A stretch of DNA of 64,000 nt, from positions 21,146 through 85,145 of the forward strand of contig NZ_ASGZ01000021.1 in assembly GCF_000495475.1 (NCBI RefSeq), read 5' to 3'. The stretch comes from Candidatus Halobonum tyrrellensis G22 (GTDB taxonomy: Archaea > Halobacteriota > Halobacteria > Halobacteriales > Haloferacaceae). This document shows, piece by piece, positions 33,047 to 42,402 of this stretch. Made by a program: the position numbers and the translations under genes. Below the pieces are notes generated by a model. It did no database searches. It had not been told where the DNA came from and saw only the letters and a list, made by a program, of their open reading frames with translations. Position 1 is the stretch's first letter, and every line of letters begins with the position of its first letter.

Positions 33047-33247
33047 ATGGCCGACGCCGACGGGGAGGGGGACGCGGGTCGCGACGCCGACGCGGGGACG
33101 GGCAGCGGCGGGGACCCGGGCGTCGAGACGGTCGCGGGTCGACCGTGCCCGTACTGTGGCGCGTCGATGCGGCACGTCCACTGCGAGTACGTCTGCCCCG
33201 CCCACGGCGTGGTGATGGACTGCTCGGACACGTTCTTCCACCGGTAG
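33047..33247 (+). CDS. HVO_2523-like zinc-finger protein
   Basis: The 66-residue product has an acidic, disordered first third, then CPYCGASM, HCEYVCPAHGVV and MDCSDTFF, the Cys/His pattern of a small haloarchaeal zinc-finger family (HVO_2523-like). It probably binds one or two zinc ions. The function is unknown. It is divergent from the molybdopterin oxidoreductase. Confidence 0.72.
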   Translation: MADADGEGDAGRDADAGTGSGGDPGVETVAGRPCPYCGASMRHVHCEYVCPAHGVVMDCSDTFFHR

Positions 33248-33378
33248 CTCCGGCGACGCGTTCGCCGAACCCGCCCCCGAGGGTGGTACCAACTGTTATG
33301 GTGGCGGCCGTCGTAATACTGCTACTATATGCCCGGAGGGAACCGGACGGGACCAGCGACGGCGGCGACTGACCCGCC

Positions 33379-34332
33379 ATGGTGAACGACGAGCAGGTCA
33401 TCCGGAGCAAGCGCATCCAACAGCGGACGGGGCGGACGTTCCACTTCGCGACGCGGCTGCTGCCCCAGCGGGTGCGCCACCCGACGTACGTCCTCTACGC
33501 GTTCTTCCGCGTCGCCGACGAGGTGGTCGACGCCGCCGACACCGCGCCGCCGGTCGAACAGCGCGCCGAACTCGACCGGCTCAGGGACGCCGCGCTCGGG
33601 CGGACGCCGACGGACGACGCGGTGTTGGCCGCCTTCTCGGAGATGCGCGAGGAGTTCGACATCGCCGACGCCGACGTGGAGACGTTTATCGACGCGATGG
33701 AGTCGGACATCGACACCGACCGCTACGAGACGTACGAGGAGCTGGAGGCGTACATGGACGGCTCCGCGGCGGCCGTGGGCCGGATGATGACCGCCGTGAT
33801 GGACCCCGTCGACCCGGAGGCCGCGCTGTCGCACGCGACGGCGCTCGGCGAGGCGTTCCAGCTGACCAACTTCCTCCGCGACGTCCGCGAGGACGTCGTC
33901 GAGCGCGACCGGGTGTACCTCCCGCTGGAGACGCTCTCGGAGTACGGCGTCACCGAACAGCAGGTGCTCGACTTGGAGTTCGACGACGGCGTCGCCGACG
34001 CGATACGCCACGAGACCAGACGCGCCGAGTCGCTGTACAAGGAGGGTGTCGCCGGCATCGAGTACCTCCCCGAGGACTGCCAGTTCTCGGTGCTGCTCGC
34101 GGCGGTGCTGTACGCCGAACACCACGCGCTGATCCGCGACCGCGGGTACGACACGCTGTCGGCGACGCCCCAACTCGGCACCGTCCGGAAGGTGACGCTG
34201 CTCGCGAAGACCCGGTGGGCGTGGTTCCGGACGAAGGACCCCGAGGCCGTCTTCCGTCGGGTGAGCTGCGTCCCGCACGGCGACCACTCGTACGGCGGCT
34301 CCGGCCACGGCGAGCGCGCGCCCGTCCGGTGA
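33379..34332 (+). CDS. crtB: Phytoene synthase
   Basis: This 317-residue enzyme joins two geranylgeranyl diphosphates to phytoene, the first step of C40 carotenoid synthesis. Both Asp-rich motifs are seen: DEVVD (about 47-51) and 'DVREDVVERDRVYLP' (about 170-184). The gene converges on the cruF-lyeJ-crtD operon with 97 bases between stops, so the locus holds phytoene synthase next to the bacterioruberin end-steps. crtI-type phytoene desaturase is not obvious here unless crtD or an outside gene serves. Confidence 0.92.
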   Translation: MVNDEQVIRSKRIQQRTGRTFHFATRLLPQRVRHPTYVLYAFFRVADEVVDAADTAPPVEQRAELDRLRDAALGRTPTDDAVLAAFSEMREEFDIADADVETFIDAMESDIDTDRYETYEELEAYMDGSAAAVGRMMTAVMDPVDPEAALSHATALGEAFQLTNFLRDVREDVVERDRVYLPLETLSEYGVTEQQVLDLEFDDGVADAIRHETRRAESLYKEGVAGIEYLPEDCQFSVLLAAVLYAEHHALIRDRGYDTLSATPQLGTVRKVTLLAKTRWAWFRTKDPEAVFRRVSCVPHGDHSYGGSGHGERAPVR

Positions 34333-34429
34333 GCCGGCCGCGCGACCGCGAGTAGCGGGCCTCGCTCCCGAACGCGAGCGCCGCCTCCCTACGTCTCGGG
34401 ACCGCACCGCAACCGAGAGCGTCCCCGCC

Positions 34430-35308
34430 TCACGACCGCTCGGGCCGCAGCAGCGACGCGTCGAACCGGTCGGCGCGCACCAGCCCCGCGGCGATACCCC
34501 CCGCGACCAGCGCGGGCAGCCAGTTGCCGAACGCGACGTTGACCGTCCCCCACAGCAGCACGAAGCTCACCATGTCGTCGAGCGCGAACTCGCAGTCGGC
34601 CAGCCGCCGGCGGAGTCGCTCGCGGTCGAACGACCGGTCGAGCGCGACCACCGCGACGGTCGCCGACAGCACCCACCCCGCGTAGTTCGACGGCGGGACG
34701 CCGTAGAACCCCGTCCCCGCGAGTACGCCCGCCGCGCCCGCGTTCGGGACGCCGGGGTACGCCCAGAAGCCGAGCGCGACCGCGCCGGGGTCGAGCACCA
34801 CGTCCATCAACAGCACCAGCCCGACGACGGTTGCGAGCCGCGTCGGCGCGTGCGCCGCCCGGCCGCCGAGCAGGAGGAGACACAGCAGGTAGGCGTTCGC
34901 CACCAGCGGCAGGAAGAACACCGGCAGCCCCAGCGGGACGCCCGCGACGGTGGGGCCGAGCGCGACGCCGTAGACGAACTCGCCGTACGGCCACCCCGTG
35001 TGGACGCCGACGTACTCGACGGCGTACGCGTACGCCGCGAGCAGTCCGACGCCCGCGAGCGCCCGGCGGTCGGCGACCGGCGCGAGTCCGACGACCAGCG
35101 GCGAGCGCATCACCGCGGTCCCGAACAGGACGAGCCAGCCGTTGAACGCCAGCCAGTCGGGCAGCGGGAGGGTCGCACTCGCGAGCAGGAGCGCGGCCCC
35201 GACGACGGGGAAGACGACCGCGACGGTGACGCGGTGCTCGCGGAGGAGCGCGTCCGCGCGCGCCTCCGCCTCGCGGCGGTCGGCCGGCAGCGTGAGGGAG
35301 ACGCTCAC
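34430..35308 (-). CDS. cruF: Bisanhydrobacterioruberin hydratase
   Basis: This 292-residue membrane protein has about seven helices and contains 'GWPYGEFVYG' and 'LGFWAYPGVPNAG', features of CruF-type C50 carotenoid hydratases. It adds water to bisanhydrobacterioruberin to give bacterioruberin. The GTG start at 35308 overlaps the lyeJ stop (GTGA), so it is translated together with lyeJ and crtD. Confidence 0.85.
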   Translation of the reverse strand: MSVSLTLPADRREAEARADALLREHRVTVAVVFPVVGAALLLASATLPLPDWLAFNGWLVLFGTAVMRSPLVVGLAPVADRRALAGVGLLAAYAYAVEYVGVHTGWPYGEFVYGVALGPTVAGVPLGLPVFFLPLVANAYLLCLLLLGGRAAHAPTRLATVVGLVLLMDVVLDPGAVALGFWAYPGVPNAGAAGVLAGTGFYGVPPSNYAGWVLSATVAVVALDRSFDRERLRRRLADCEFALDDMVSFVLLWGTVNVAFGNWLPALVAGGIAAGLVRADRFDASLLRPERS

Positions 35309-36204
35309 GCGACCACCGCCCGGAGCGCGGGGAACCGCCACAGCGCCCCCAGCGTGAGCAGCGTCCCGACCAGCGTGTTGAGCGCCGGGAACCACCAGTA
35401 CGCCCGGTGGACGGAGACGCCCGACAGCGGGACGGCGGCCGCGACCGGCGGGTACACCGCGAGCGGGAGCGCCAGCCGGGGGTCGACGGCCGCGAACGCG
35501 GCGACCGCCGCCAGCCAGCAGGCGCCGCAGTAGGCGTACGTCCGCGTCTCGCCGAGCAGCGTCGCCGTCGTCTCGACGCCCGCCGCGCGGTCGGGTTCGA
35601 CGTCGGGGATCGCCGAGAACGTGTGCATCCCCATCGACCAGAGCCACCCGCCGACGAGCGCCGCGGTCGGCGGGTGCGCGCCCGACACCAGCGCGAACGC
35701 CGCCGCGCCGGGGAGGACGTACAGCCCGTTCGACACCGAGTCCAGCGGCGGTTTGGTCTTGAGCCGCGGCGGCGCGCTGTACGCCGCCCCGAGCAGGAGG
35801 AACCCCCCGAGGTACGGCCACGTCGCCCGCGGCGTCACGGCGAACAGCCCAAGCCCCAGTAGGGCGGAGGCGACGACGGCCGCCGGGACGAGCGGGTCAC
35901 CCTCGTAGCGCGCCTCGCGGCCGCCACCCTTCTTGGGGTTGACCGCGTCGATATCGCGGTCGAACACGTCGTTGACGCCGTAGAGGAACACGTTCGCGGG
36001 CAGCAGGAAGTACGCGAACAGCCCCGCGGTCGAGGGAGTGACCAGGTCGCCGACCGTCCGCGCCCCGAACGCGACGCCGACGAGGACGGGTCCCGCGAGG
36101 TAGAGCCAGAAGCGCGGGCGCGAGAGCGTCACGAGCGACCGGAGCCGCGCGCGCGGGCCGTCCCGGGCGCCCGCCGCGCTCGCGGTGGGCCTGTCGCCGG
36201 ACAC
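35305..36204 (-). CDS. lyeJ: Lycopene elongase/hydratase (UbiA family)
   Basis: This 299-residue UbiA-family prenyltransferase adds C5 units to lycopene on the way to bacterioruberin. The first Asp-rich motif NDVFDRDIDAVNPKK (about 78-92) binds the prenyl diphosphate with Mg; the second is near DVEPDRAAG (about 205). About eight helices are visible. It lies 3 bases after crtD and overlaps cruF by GTGA, one operon. Confidence 0.88.
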   Translation of the reverse strand: MSGDRPTASAAGARDGPRARLRSLVTLSRPRFWLYLAGPVLVGVAFGARTVGDLVTPSTAGLFAYFLLPANVFLYGVNDVFDRDIDAVNPKKGGGREARYEGDPLVPAAVVASALLGLGLFAVTPRATWPYLGGFLLLGAAYSAPPRLKTKPPLDSVSNGLYVLPGAAAFALVSGAHPPTAALVGGWLWSMGMHTFSAIPDVEPDRAAGVETTATLLGETRTYAYCGACWLAAVAAFAAVDPRLALPLAVYPPVAAAVPLSGVSVHRAYWWFPALNTLVGTLLTLGALWRFPALRAVVA

Positions 36205-36207
36205 GAC

Positions 36208-37716
36208 TCACCCCTCGGTCTCGGCGTCGGCGACCGACTCGGCGGTCAACAGCCCGCCGATCAGACACATCGGGACGCCGATGCCGGGCGTGGTGTACGA
36301 CCCGGTGAAGAACAGGCCGTCGACCGCCGACGACCGGCGGTTCGGCCGGAACGGCGCGGTCTGCGGGAGGGTGTGTGCCAGCCCCAGCGCGGTGCCGTTC
36401 AGCGCGTTGTAGCGGTCGGCGAAGTCGGAGACGCAGAACTCCTCCTCGAAGACGATGCGGTCGCGGAGGTCGGTGCCGGTGTTGTCGGCCACGTCGTCGA
36501 GCACCTGGTCGCGGTACGCCGCCCGCCGTTCGGGCGTGTCGTCGAGACCGGACGCGAGCGGGACCAGCGCGAACAGGTTCGAGTGGCCCTCGGGCGCCAC
36601 GTCGTCGTCGGTCTTCGAGGGGACACAGAGGTAGTAGGCGGGGTCGTCGGGCCACGCGGGGTCGTCGAATATCTCCGCGAAGTGGTCGTCCCAGTCGGTC
36701 GGGAGCACGAGCGTGTGGTGGGCGAGTTCGGGCACGTCGCCCTCCACGCCGAGATAGAGGAGGTACGCCGAGGGGGCGAGCGTGCGCGACTCCCAGTACG
36801 CGGCGTCGTACTGGCGCTTCTGGGGCGCGAGCAGTTCCTGCTCGGTGTGGGCGTAGTCGGCGTCGCTCACCACCAGGTCGGGGAAGTAGTCGTCGCCCGA
36901 CGCCGTCCGGACGCGGAAGCCGCCGCGCGCACCCTTGATCGCGTCGACTTCGGCGTCCGTCTCGTAGCTGACGCCGAGTTCCCGCCCCAGGTCGGCGATG
37001 CCGTCGACCACCGCGCCCAGCCCGCCGTCGGGGTAGTAGACGCCGAGTTCGAAGTCGACGTGGCTCATCAGGTTGTACAGCGCCGGCGTGTTGTACGGCG
37101 ACCCGCCGAGAAAGACCAGCGTGTACTGCATCAACTGCTGGAGTTTGGGGTGGTCGAAGTACTCCTCGACGTGCCCCTGCATCGTCCCCAAGAGCGACAG
37201 CCCCGACGCGTACCGCAACACGTCGGGGTCGACGAAGTCGCGCAGGCTGTCGCGGTGTTCGTACACGAACTGTCTCATCCCCACCTCGTAGGTGTACTTC
37301 GACTCGTCGAGGTAGTTCGCGAGCGCCTCGCCCGCCCCCGCCTCGTACGACTCGAACGTCCGCTTGTTCGTCTCCACGTCCGGCGCGACGTCGACGCTGT
37401 CGCCGTCCTTGAAGAAGACGCGGTAGTGGGGGTCGAGCCGGCTCAGCGAGTAGTAGTCGCTCACGTCCCGGCCGAAGTGCGCGAAGAACGTCTCGAACAC
37501 GTCGGGCATCAGGTACCACGAGGGGCCCATGTCGAACCGGAAGCCGTCCGCCTCCAAGACGGAGGCGCGCCCGCCCAGCCGCTCGTTCTTCTCGAGGAGG
37601 GTCACGTCCGCACCGGCGTCGGCGAGGTAGCAGGCGGTCGAGAGCCCGCCGAAGCCGCCACCGATGACGACCACCGACTCGTCGGCCACCGCCGACAGGT
37701 CCCGGGGGTGTCGCAT
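36208..37716 (-). CDS. crtD: Carotenoid 3,4-desaturase
   Basis: This 502-residue flavoprotein of the phytoene desaturase family has the N-terminal FAD-binding GGGFGGLSTACYLADAG and the following 'LLEKNERLGGRAS', and the C-terminal 'FTGSYTTPGIGVPMCLIGG' signature. Being in an operon with lyeJ and cruF it is assigned as the 3,4-desaturase of bacterioruberin synthesis rather than a general phytoene desaturase. It is the first gene of the operon. Confidence 0.88.
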   Translation of the reverse strand: MRHPRDLSAVADESVVVIGGGFGGLSTACYLADAGADVTLLEKNERLGGRASVLEADGFRFDMGPSWYLMPDVFETFFAHFGRDVSDYYSLSRLDPHYRVFFKDGDSVDVAPDVETNKRTFESYEAGAGEALANYLDESKYTYEVGMRQFVYEHRDSLRDFVDPDVLRYASGLSLLGTMQGHVEEYFDHPKLQQLMQYTLVFLGGSPYNTPALYNLMSHVDFELGVYYPDGGLGAVVDGIADLGRELGVSYETDAEVDAIKGARGGFRVRTASGDDYFPDLVVSDADYAHTEQELLAPQKRQYDAAYWESRTLAPSAYLLYLGVEGDVPELAHHTLVLPTDWDDHFAEIFDDPAWPDDPAYYLCVPSKTDDDVAPEGHSNLFALVPLASGLDDTPERRAAYRDQVLDDVADNTGTDLRDRIVFEEEFCVSDFADRYNALNGTALGLAHTLPQTAPFRPNRRSSAVDGLFFTGSYTTPGIGVPMCLIGGLLTAESVADAETEG

Positions 37717-37880
37717 CTAAACCGGTACACGGGGCGGGGGCGCATAACCTCGGTGGTCCCGTCCCGGCGTCCCGCGGGGCGTCGGCGGGGACGGGGAGAG
37801 CGGCCGGTAACCGCGGCGCGAGCGACGGGACGGAAGCGGAGCGAGACCGAGCGGAGCCGGGCGGCGACTCCGTCGCTCGA

Positions 37881-38807
37881 TCAGGAGCTAGAGGGGGACA
37901 TCTGGATGTTGAGTCCCTTCTGGATGATCTGGGTGAACGCCATCGAGCAGAGGAAGTACCAGATGATCCACGCGGGCATGACGAGCACGTTGTCGCTCCA
38001 CGTCACCTGCCCCACCAGCGGCAGGACGATGTCCTGGAGCCCGCTCCACGCGCCCGCGCCGCCGCGGAAGCCCATCCCCCAGTACATCCAGAGGAACGCC
38101 GGGATGGTGAGCATCATGATCCACACCATCGGGCGGAACTGCTCTTTGAACATGCCGAGCTGGTCGCCCATCGCCGACATCTGCTCCTCTTGGATGCGGT
38201 CGAGTTCGTCGTCGTCACCCCGTTCCTTCGCGGCCTTCTGCCGCTCTTGGAGCTCCTGCATCTGTTCTTGGTACTCGGACATCTTCTCCATGTCCATCAG
38301 GTTCGCGCGCAACAGCGTGGAGTACAGCCCCGTGACCGTCGCGATGATCATGATCACCGCGTACAGCGGCAGCGCCGCCTGGAGCGGTCCCAACACCACG
38401 TCCATCGCCTGCCCGACGACGCTCCGCACCGGGCCGTACGAGTAGCCGATGAAGAACAGCACCGTCACGGCCGCGGCGCCCTTGTCGTAGAGGCTCCACG
38501 ACGAGTCCTCCTCCTCGTCGTCGTCGGACGTTCCGGCCGTCTCGGTCGTGGCGTCCCCGGTCGTATCCGCGTCGGGGTCGCGCAGGCCGGCCTCGATGGC
38601 GTCGCGGTCCGCGAGCGCGAACCCGGACTCGCCGTCCTCCAGGATGCCGCGCTCGATGAGCCGCCCCCACTGCCCGCTGGAGATGTCGTCGCGCACGTCC
38701 GTCCACTTCACCTCGCCGTCCTCGGCGCGCGCGAGGACGACTTCGACCGCCTCGCGCATCTCCGGGTCGGACGCGAGGTCGCGGACGCGCTCTTCGATAC
38801 GTGCCAT
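37881..38807 (-). CDS. DUF106 family Oxa1/YidC-like membrane protein
   Basis: Starting at ATG 38807 gives 308 residues. The N-terminal 100 are acidic and soluble, then transmembrane helices at about 120-140, 150-175, 225-245 and 275-295 with a coiled-coil hairpin between them ('EYQEQMQELQERQKAAKERG'). This is the archaeal Oxa1/YidC/EMC3-type insertase fold, acting at the membrane near the Sec translocon. In many haloarchaea it is a secY-adk neighbour; here it precedes adk on the opposite strand to secY, with the element and other genes between. Confidence 0.88.
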   Translation of the reverse strand: MARIEERVRDLASDPEMREAVEVVLARAEDGEVKWTDVRDDISSGQWGRLIERGILEDGESGFALADRDAIEAGLRDPDADTTGDATTETAGTSDDDEEEDSSWSLYDKGAAAVTVLFFIGYSYGPVRSVVGQAMDVVLGPLQAALPLYAVIMIIATVTGLYSTLLRANLMDMEKMSEYQEQMQELQERQKAAKERGDDDELDRIQEEQMSAMGDQLGMFKEQFRPMVWIMMLTIPAFLWMYWGMGFRGGAGAWSGLQDIVLPLVGQVTWSDNVLVMPAWIIWYFLCSMAFTQIIQKGLNIQMSPSSS

Positions 38808-39095
38808 TGAGGCGGGGTAAGCGACGGGCGCGTAAGAAGCTTTAGCAATCGCGCCGCGTCCGCGGTCGCCCGGCGCCACACGCGGTCGGCGCGAGACGGT
38901 CACCGGCGGGGAACCGGACGACCTGGCGGCGGTGGACGCGCCGGGGCGTCGCGACTACCCCGCGGGTCGGCTGTGGCCCGCCGGCTCAGGTCGCGCCGGT
39001 GGACCGGTCACACTACCCCCGAACCGTGGACGGTTCCCGGCGGTGTCACGGCGACGCGTGCGGATGAGGAGGGCGGCCGGTTCGCCCGGGCCGGC

Positions 39096-39713
39096 TCATT
39101 CCTCGACGACGTCGCGGATCCGCTCGAACACCTCGTCGGGCGTCCCCTCGCCGGACACCTCGACGAGTCCGCCCGCCTCGCGGTAGTGTTCGACGACGGG
39201 TTCGGTGTTCTCGCGGTAGACGCGGAGGCGCTCGCGGACGGTGTCCTCCTGGTCGTCCTCGCGTTGGACCAGTCGCTCTTCGATTTCGGGGTCGTCGGGC
39301 ACGTCGAACTCGACGTGGTAGTTGTCGCCCGTCTCGGGGTCGACCCGGCGGCCGGTGAGTCGCTCGACGAGTTCGTCCTCGGGCACGTCCAGGAAGACGA
39401 CGTGGTCGAGGTCGGTCTGCTCGGAGAGGTACTCCGCCTGGTCGAGGTTGCGCGGGTAGCCGTCAAGGACGAACCCGTCGTCCGCGTTCGACAGCGCCGC
39501 GACGACGATCTCGTTGACCACGGGGTCGGGGACGAGTTCGCCGGCGTCCATGTACTCGCCGGGCGTGCCGTACTCCGTCTCCATCTCCTTGTTCGCGCGG
39601 AGCGCGTCGCCGGTCGTGATGTGGTCGAGGTCGTACGTCTCGGCGAGCCGCGTGCTCTGGGTGCCCTTGCCGGCCCCCGGCGGGCCCAACAGCAGGATTC
39701 GGTGGTCGCTCAC
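39096..39713 (-). CDS. adk: Adenylate kinase
   Basis: This 205-residue enzyme interconverts ATP, ADP and AMP. The P-loop [10 protein letters not shown] is at residues about 9-18, the AMP site 'TTGDALRAN' at about 31-39, DGYPRN at about 82-87 and the LID region with '[16 protein letters not shown]' at about 125-140; it lacks zinc cysteines. GTG 39713 is the start, immediately before the P-loop strand. The gene is on the strand opposite to secY. Confidence 0.93.
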   Translation of the reverse strand: MSDHRILLLGPPGAGKGTQSTRLAETYDLDHITTGDALRANKEMETEYGTPGEYMDAGELVPDPVVNEIVVAALSNADDGFVLDGYPRNLDQAEYLSEQTDLDHVVFLDVPEDELVERLTGRRVDPETGDNYHVEFDVPDDPEIEERLVQREDDQEDTVRERLRVYRENTEPVVEHYREAGGLVEVSGEGTPDEVFERIRDVVEE

Positions 39714-39813
39714 GCACGGAGCCTCCCGCGCCACGGTAAAAGGCGTGCTGAAACCGACACGCCCGGGCGCTCGACCGCCGGGGTTTTCTCGCGGCCCGCC
39801 GTACGCGGCGAGC

Positions 39814-40317
39814 ATGACCCGGTTCGACGCCGACACGCCCGCCGACCGGCGGTCGCTGTTCGCCGACGCCGTCACCGCCCACCGGACCCGCGGGAGCGCC
39901 TTCCTCACCGTCGAGACCGACCCCCCCGACGACGGGGTTCGGTTCGGCGACGGCGACGACGAGGCGGACGCGAGCAGAGGGGCGGATGCGAGCGGAGGGG
40001 CGGACCCGAGCGCCGACGGGTCCGAGGGGGACGACGACGCGAGCGACGAACCGGCGGCGCCGCCGTGGGTCCAGTTCGCCGAGGACACGTTCAACCTCGA
40101 CTGCACCGGCGAGGAACTCGACCGGCTGGAGTCGACGCTCGACGACTTCCCCGAGTTCCGGATCGACGCGCTCGACTCGCCCGACGAGACCGACGGGACG
40201 AACGTCCGGATCTCCGCGCGGTCGGACGCCAACCGCCTCGCGGAGTTCCTCGACCGGACGTTCCGCGAGGTGTACGACCGGCCCGAGGACTACCGGGCGT
40301 GGGTGACGCAGGTCTGA
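39814..40317 (+). CDS. Haloarchaeal acidic protein of unknown function
   Basis: The 167-residue product has a long disordered acidic Ala/Gly/Asp/Ser linker (about 45-85) between an N-terminal segment ('[20 protein letters not shown]') and a C-terminal domain ending in '[15 protein letters not shown]'. The family is haloarchaea-specific by look. It is divergent from adk with 100 bases between starts. Function unknown. Confidence 0.72.
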   Translation: MTRFDADTPADRRSLFADAVTAHRTRGSAFLTVETDPPDDGVRFGDGDDEADASRGADASGGADPSADGSEGDDDASDEPAAPPWVQFAEDTFNLDCTGEELDRLESTLDDFPEFRIDALDSPDETDGTNVRISARSDANRLAEFLDRTFREVYDRPEDYRAWVTQV

Positions 40318-40339
40318 GTCGTCGACCCCGTACCGCAGG

Positions 40340-40561
40340 TCAGGCGTCGACGCCGTCGCGCTCCGGGTCGAACTCGCCCCAGCCGCGGAGGATGGCCACT
40401 CCGATCAGCGCGAGCGCACAGCCGCCGACCGTGCCCGCGGCCGCGCCGAGGCCGTCGAGGCTCGTCGTGGCGTCCGCCGCGAGCAGCGGCTCGACCGTCG
40501 ACGAGAGGCACCACGCGCCGAACACCAGTGCCGAGAGGCCGATCGCTCGTGGGTTCTCCAC
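40340..40561 (-). CDS. Small two-helix membrane protein
   Basis: Starting at GTG 40561 gives 73 residues with two hydrophobic helices (about 6-24 and 38-57) and an acidic tail. The longer frame upstream is basic and rejected. It converges with the gene at 39814. No family is recognised. Confidence 0.6.
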   Translation of the reverse strand: MENPRAIGLSALVFGAWCLSSTVEPLLAADATTSLDGLGAAAGTVGGCALALIGVAILRGWGEFDPERDGVDA

Positions 40562-40629
40562 ACGCGAGCGAGAGCGAGCGAACGGAAAACGGCTCGGGTG
40601 GGTGCCCGCTCCCGCCCCCGGTACCGGCC

Positions 40630-40869
40630 TCAGGTCCGGCCGACGAGCACGTACAGCGCCAACACCGCGACCGCTCCGACGAGCGGGGCGACCAGCCCGG
40701 CGATCACCACCCCGATGGCCCACAGCGTCGCGCGGTCGTTCCCCCGCCCGGTCGCGTCCTGGTACACCCAGTAGGCGAGTCCGATGGGGACGAGGAGGAA
40801 CAGGATCCCCACGAGGAGGACGATCAACAGCTCCGGACCGCCGGGTATCGCGCCGAACAGGAGGGCCAT
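40630..40869 (-). CDS. Small membrane protein, paralogue 1
   Basis: This 79-residue protein has two to three hydrophobic helices and the loop 'YWVYQDATGRGNDRATLWA'. It is homologous to the gene product at 41106-41342 (YWVYRDASRRHNDNAALWA). Both start at the same kind of motif (LLFGAIPGG / LLFGALPGG) and end in LYxxVGR. Similar small proteins are common in haloarchaea; function unknown. Confidence 0.75.
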   Translation of the reverse strand: MALLFGAIPGGPELLIVLLVGILFLLVPIGLAYWVYQDATGRGNDRATLWAIGVVIAGLVAPLVGAVAVLALYVLVGRT

Positions 40870-40899
40870 ACCCCGCCGTCGGCGGGGCGGGGTTTCAAA

Positions 40900-41037
40900 T
40901 CACCGACCGACCCGGTCCACGAGTCGCTCGGCCCCCGCGGTCGCTCCGCCGCACCGCTCCTCCGCGTCCGGCGGCGGGTGGTCCCAGCCGACGAGGGGCG
41001 CGACGCTCCCCGCGAGGGCGAACCGGACGAGTCGCAT
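40900..41037 (-). CDS. Possible 45-residue protein between the paralogues
   Basis: A frame from ATG 41037 begins 'MRLVRFALAGSVAPLVGW' and ends in an acidic-to-basic tail. It is short and could be chance in GC-rich DNA. A hairpin CCCCGCC/GGCGGGG at 40871-40887 follows its end and could terminate transcription. Confidence 0.25.
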   Translation of the reverse strand: MRLVRFALAGSVAPLVGWDHPPPDAEERCGGATAGAERLVDRVGR

Positions 41038-41105
41038 CCCGACCAGGCCGCTCCCGTCGGGGAGCGGTCCGAACAGCGGCGTCGGCCCGGGCGACGCCTC
41101 CCGGC

Positions 41106-41342
41106 TCAGTCGCGCCCGACGAACAGGTAGAGCGCGAAGACGATCAGGAAGCCGATCAGCGAGAGGAACAGCGACGCGAGACCCACCCCGATGGCCCACA
41201 GCGCCGCGTTGTCGTTGTGCCGCCGCGAGGCGTCGCGGTACACCCAGTAGCCGACGAGCAGCGCGATCACTAGGTTGATCACGCCGAGCAGCGCCAACTC
41301 GACGCCGCCGGGGAGCGCGCCGAACAGGAGAATCGGGTCCAT
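41106..41342 (-). CDS. Small membrane protein, paralogue 2
   Basis: This 78-residue paralogue of 40630-40869 has the same order of hydrophobic segments and loop. The two genes lie on the same strand with about 235 bases between, suggesting a local duplication. Function unknown. Confidence 0.75.
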   Translation of the reverse strand: MDPILLFGALPGGVELALLGVINLVIALLVGYWVYRDASRRHNDNAALWAIGVGLASLFLSLIGFLIVFALYLFVGRD

Positions 41343-41442
41343 GTCGGGCGTGTCGCGGCCGGCCGTGAAAGCGGTTGCGCCGCGTCGCGTCCGTCGGACG
41401 CGGGACGCCGTCCGCGCCGCCCGTCCGTCGTTTCGCCCGCGC

Positions 41443-42402
41443 TCACGCCACGTCGGGGTCGCTCAGGTCGGCGGCGAGCACGAAGTCGGGTTCCTCGGAG
41501 ACGGGCGTCCGGGCGGCGGCGGCGTCCGACACCCACCGGACGCGCTCGGGTATCAACACGCGCGTGCGATCGACCCCCGCCTCGGCGGCGTCGCGGGCGA
41601 CCGCGCGGAACAGCGCGCGCGCCGCCGCGGGGTCGTCCCACGCGGCGACGCCGTAGATGCCCCACGTCTCGGTCCCGCCGTCCTCCGTCCCGCGGTCGTA
41701 GTCGTACGCCCGGTAGGTGAACCCGCGGGTGCCGCCGTCGCGGGCGACGAACAGGCGGCCGTCGTCGGCCGCCGCGCGGAGTTGCTCGCGGCGGAGCGCC
41801 GACACGGCCCACGACTCCTCGGCGTCCATCGCCAGCCCGCGGAGGTGGGTCCGCGCGTCGCTGCCGGCCCAGAACGACCACGCGTCGGCCGCGTCGCGGG
41901 CGTCGGCGTCGGCGGTCACGTCGAGCGCCGGGTCGGCCGTCGGGTCGGGGTCGGGCTGGACCCACCGGAACTCCGCGCAGGGGTCGAACCCGGCGGCGCG
42001 CGAGAGACCCAGACCCGCGACGTTCCACGCGAACACCATGTTTCGACACGTCGACGCGCCGCGCTCGCGCGCCCACGAGAGTACGGCGCGGGTGAGTTCG
42101 GCCGCGACCCCGCGGCCGCGGTGGGCGGGGTCGACGCGCATCCCCTGCGCCCACGCCTCCCGGTCGGTGAGCAGTCGACCCTGGATCACGCCGACCGGGT
42201 CGCCGTCCAGGTCGGCCACGAGCGTCCGCTGGTCGTCGCCGTCGGTGGCGACCCAGTCGGCGAACACGTCGGGGAGGTAGTCGCCGCCCGAGCGCTCGTC
42301 CCAGGTGTCGCGCGTGAACGCGACGACGCGCTCCTCGTCGTCCGCGCGCGCCCGCCGGACGGACACGTCGGGGTCGTCGGCGCCGCCGCGGCTCAGGTCC
42401 AC
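41443..42402 (-). CDS. GNAT-family acetyltransferase
   Basis: This 319-residue protein has two GNAT-like halves. The N-terminal one shows the acetyl-CoA loop 'MRVDPAHRGRGVAAELT' (about 100-116), and the strand and loop before it; the C-terminal half ('ETWGIYGVAAWDDP ...') is a diverged second domain. GTG 42402 overlaps the gatD end by 10 bases, so it is probably translated with gatD. The substrate is unknown. Confidence 0.8.
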   Translation of the reverse strand: MDLSRGGADDPDVSVRRARADDEERVVAFTRDTWDERSGGDYLPDVFADWVATDGDDQRTLVADLDGDPVGVIQGRLLTDREAWAQGMRVDPAHRGRGVAAELTRAVLSWARERGASTCRNMVFAWNVAGLGLSRAAGFDPCAEFRWVQPDPDPTADPALDVTADADARDAADAWSFWAGSDARTHLRGLAMDAEESWAVSALRREQLRAAADDGRLFVARDGGTRGFTYRAYDYDRGTEDGGTETWGIYGVAAWDDPAAARALFRAVARDAAEAGVDRTRVLIPERVRWVSDAAAARTPVSEEPDFVLAADLSDPDVA

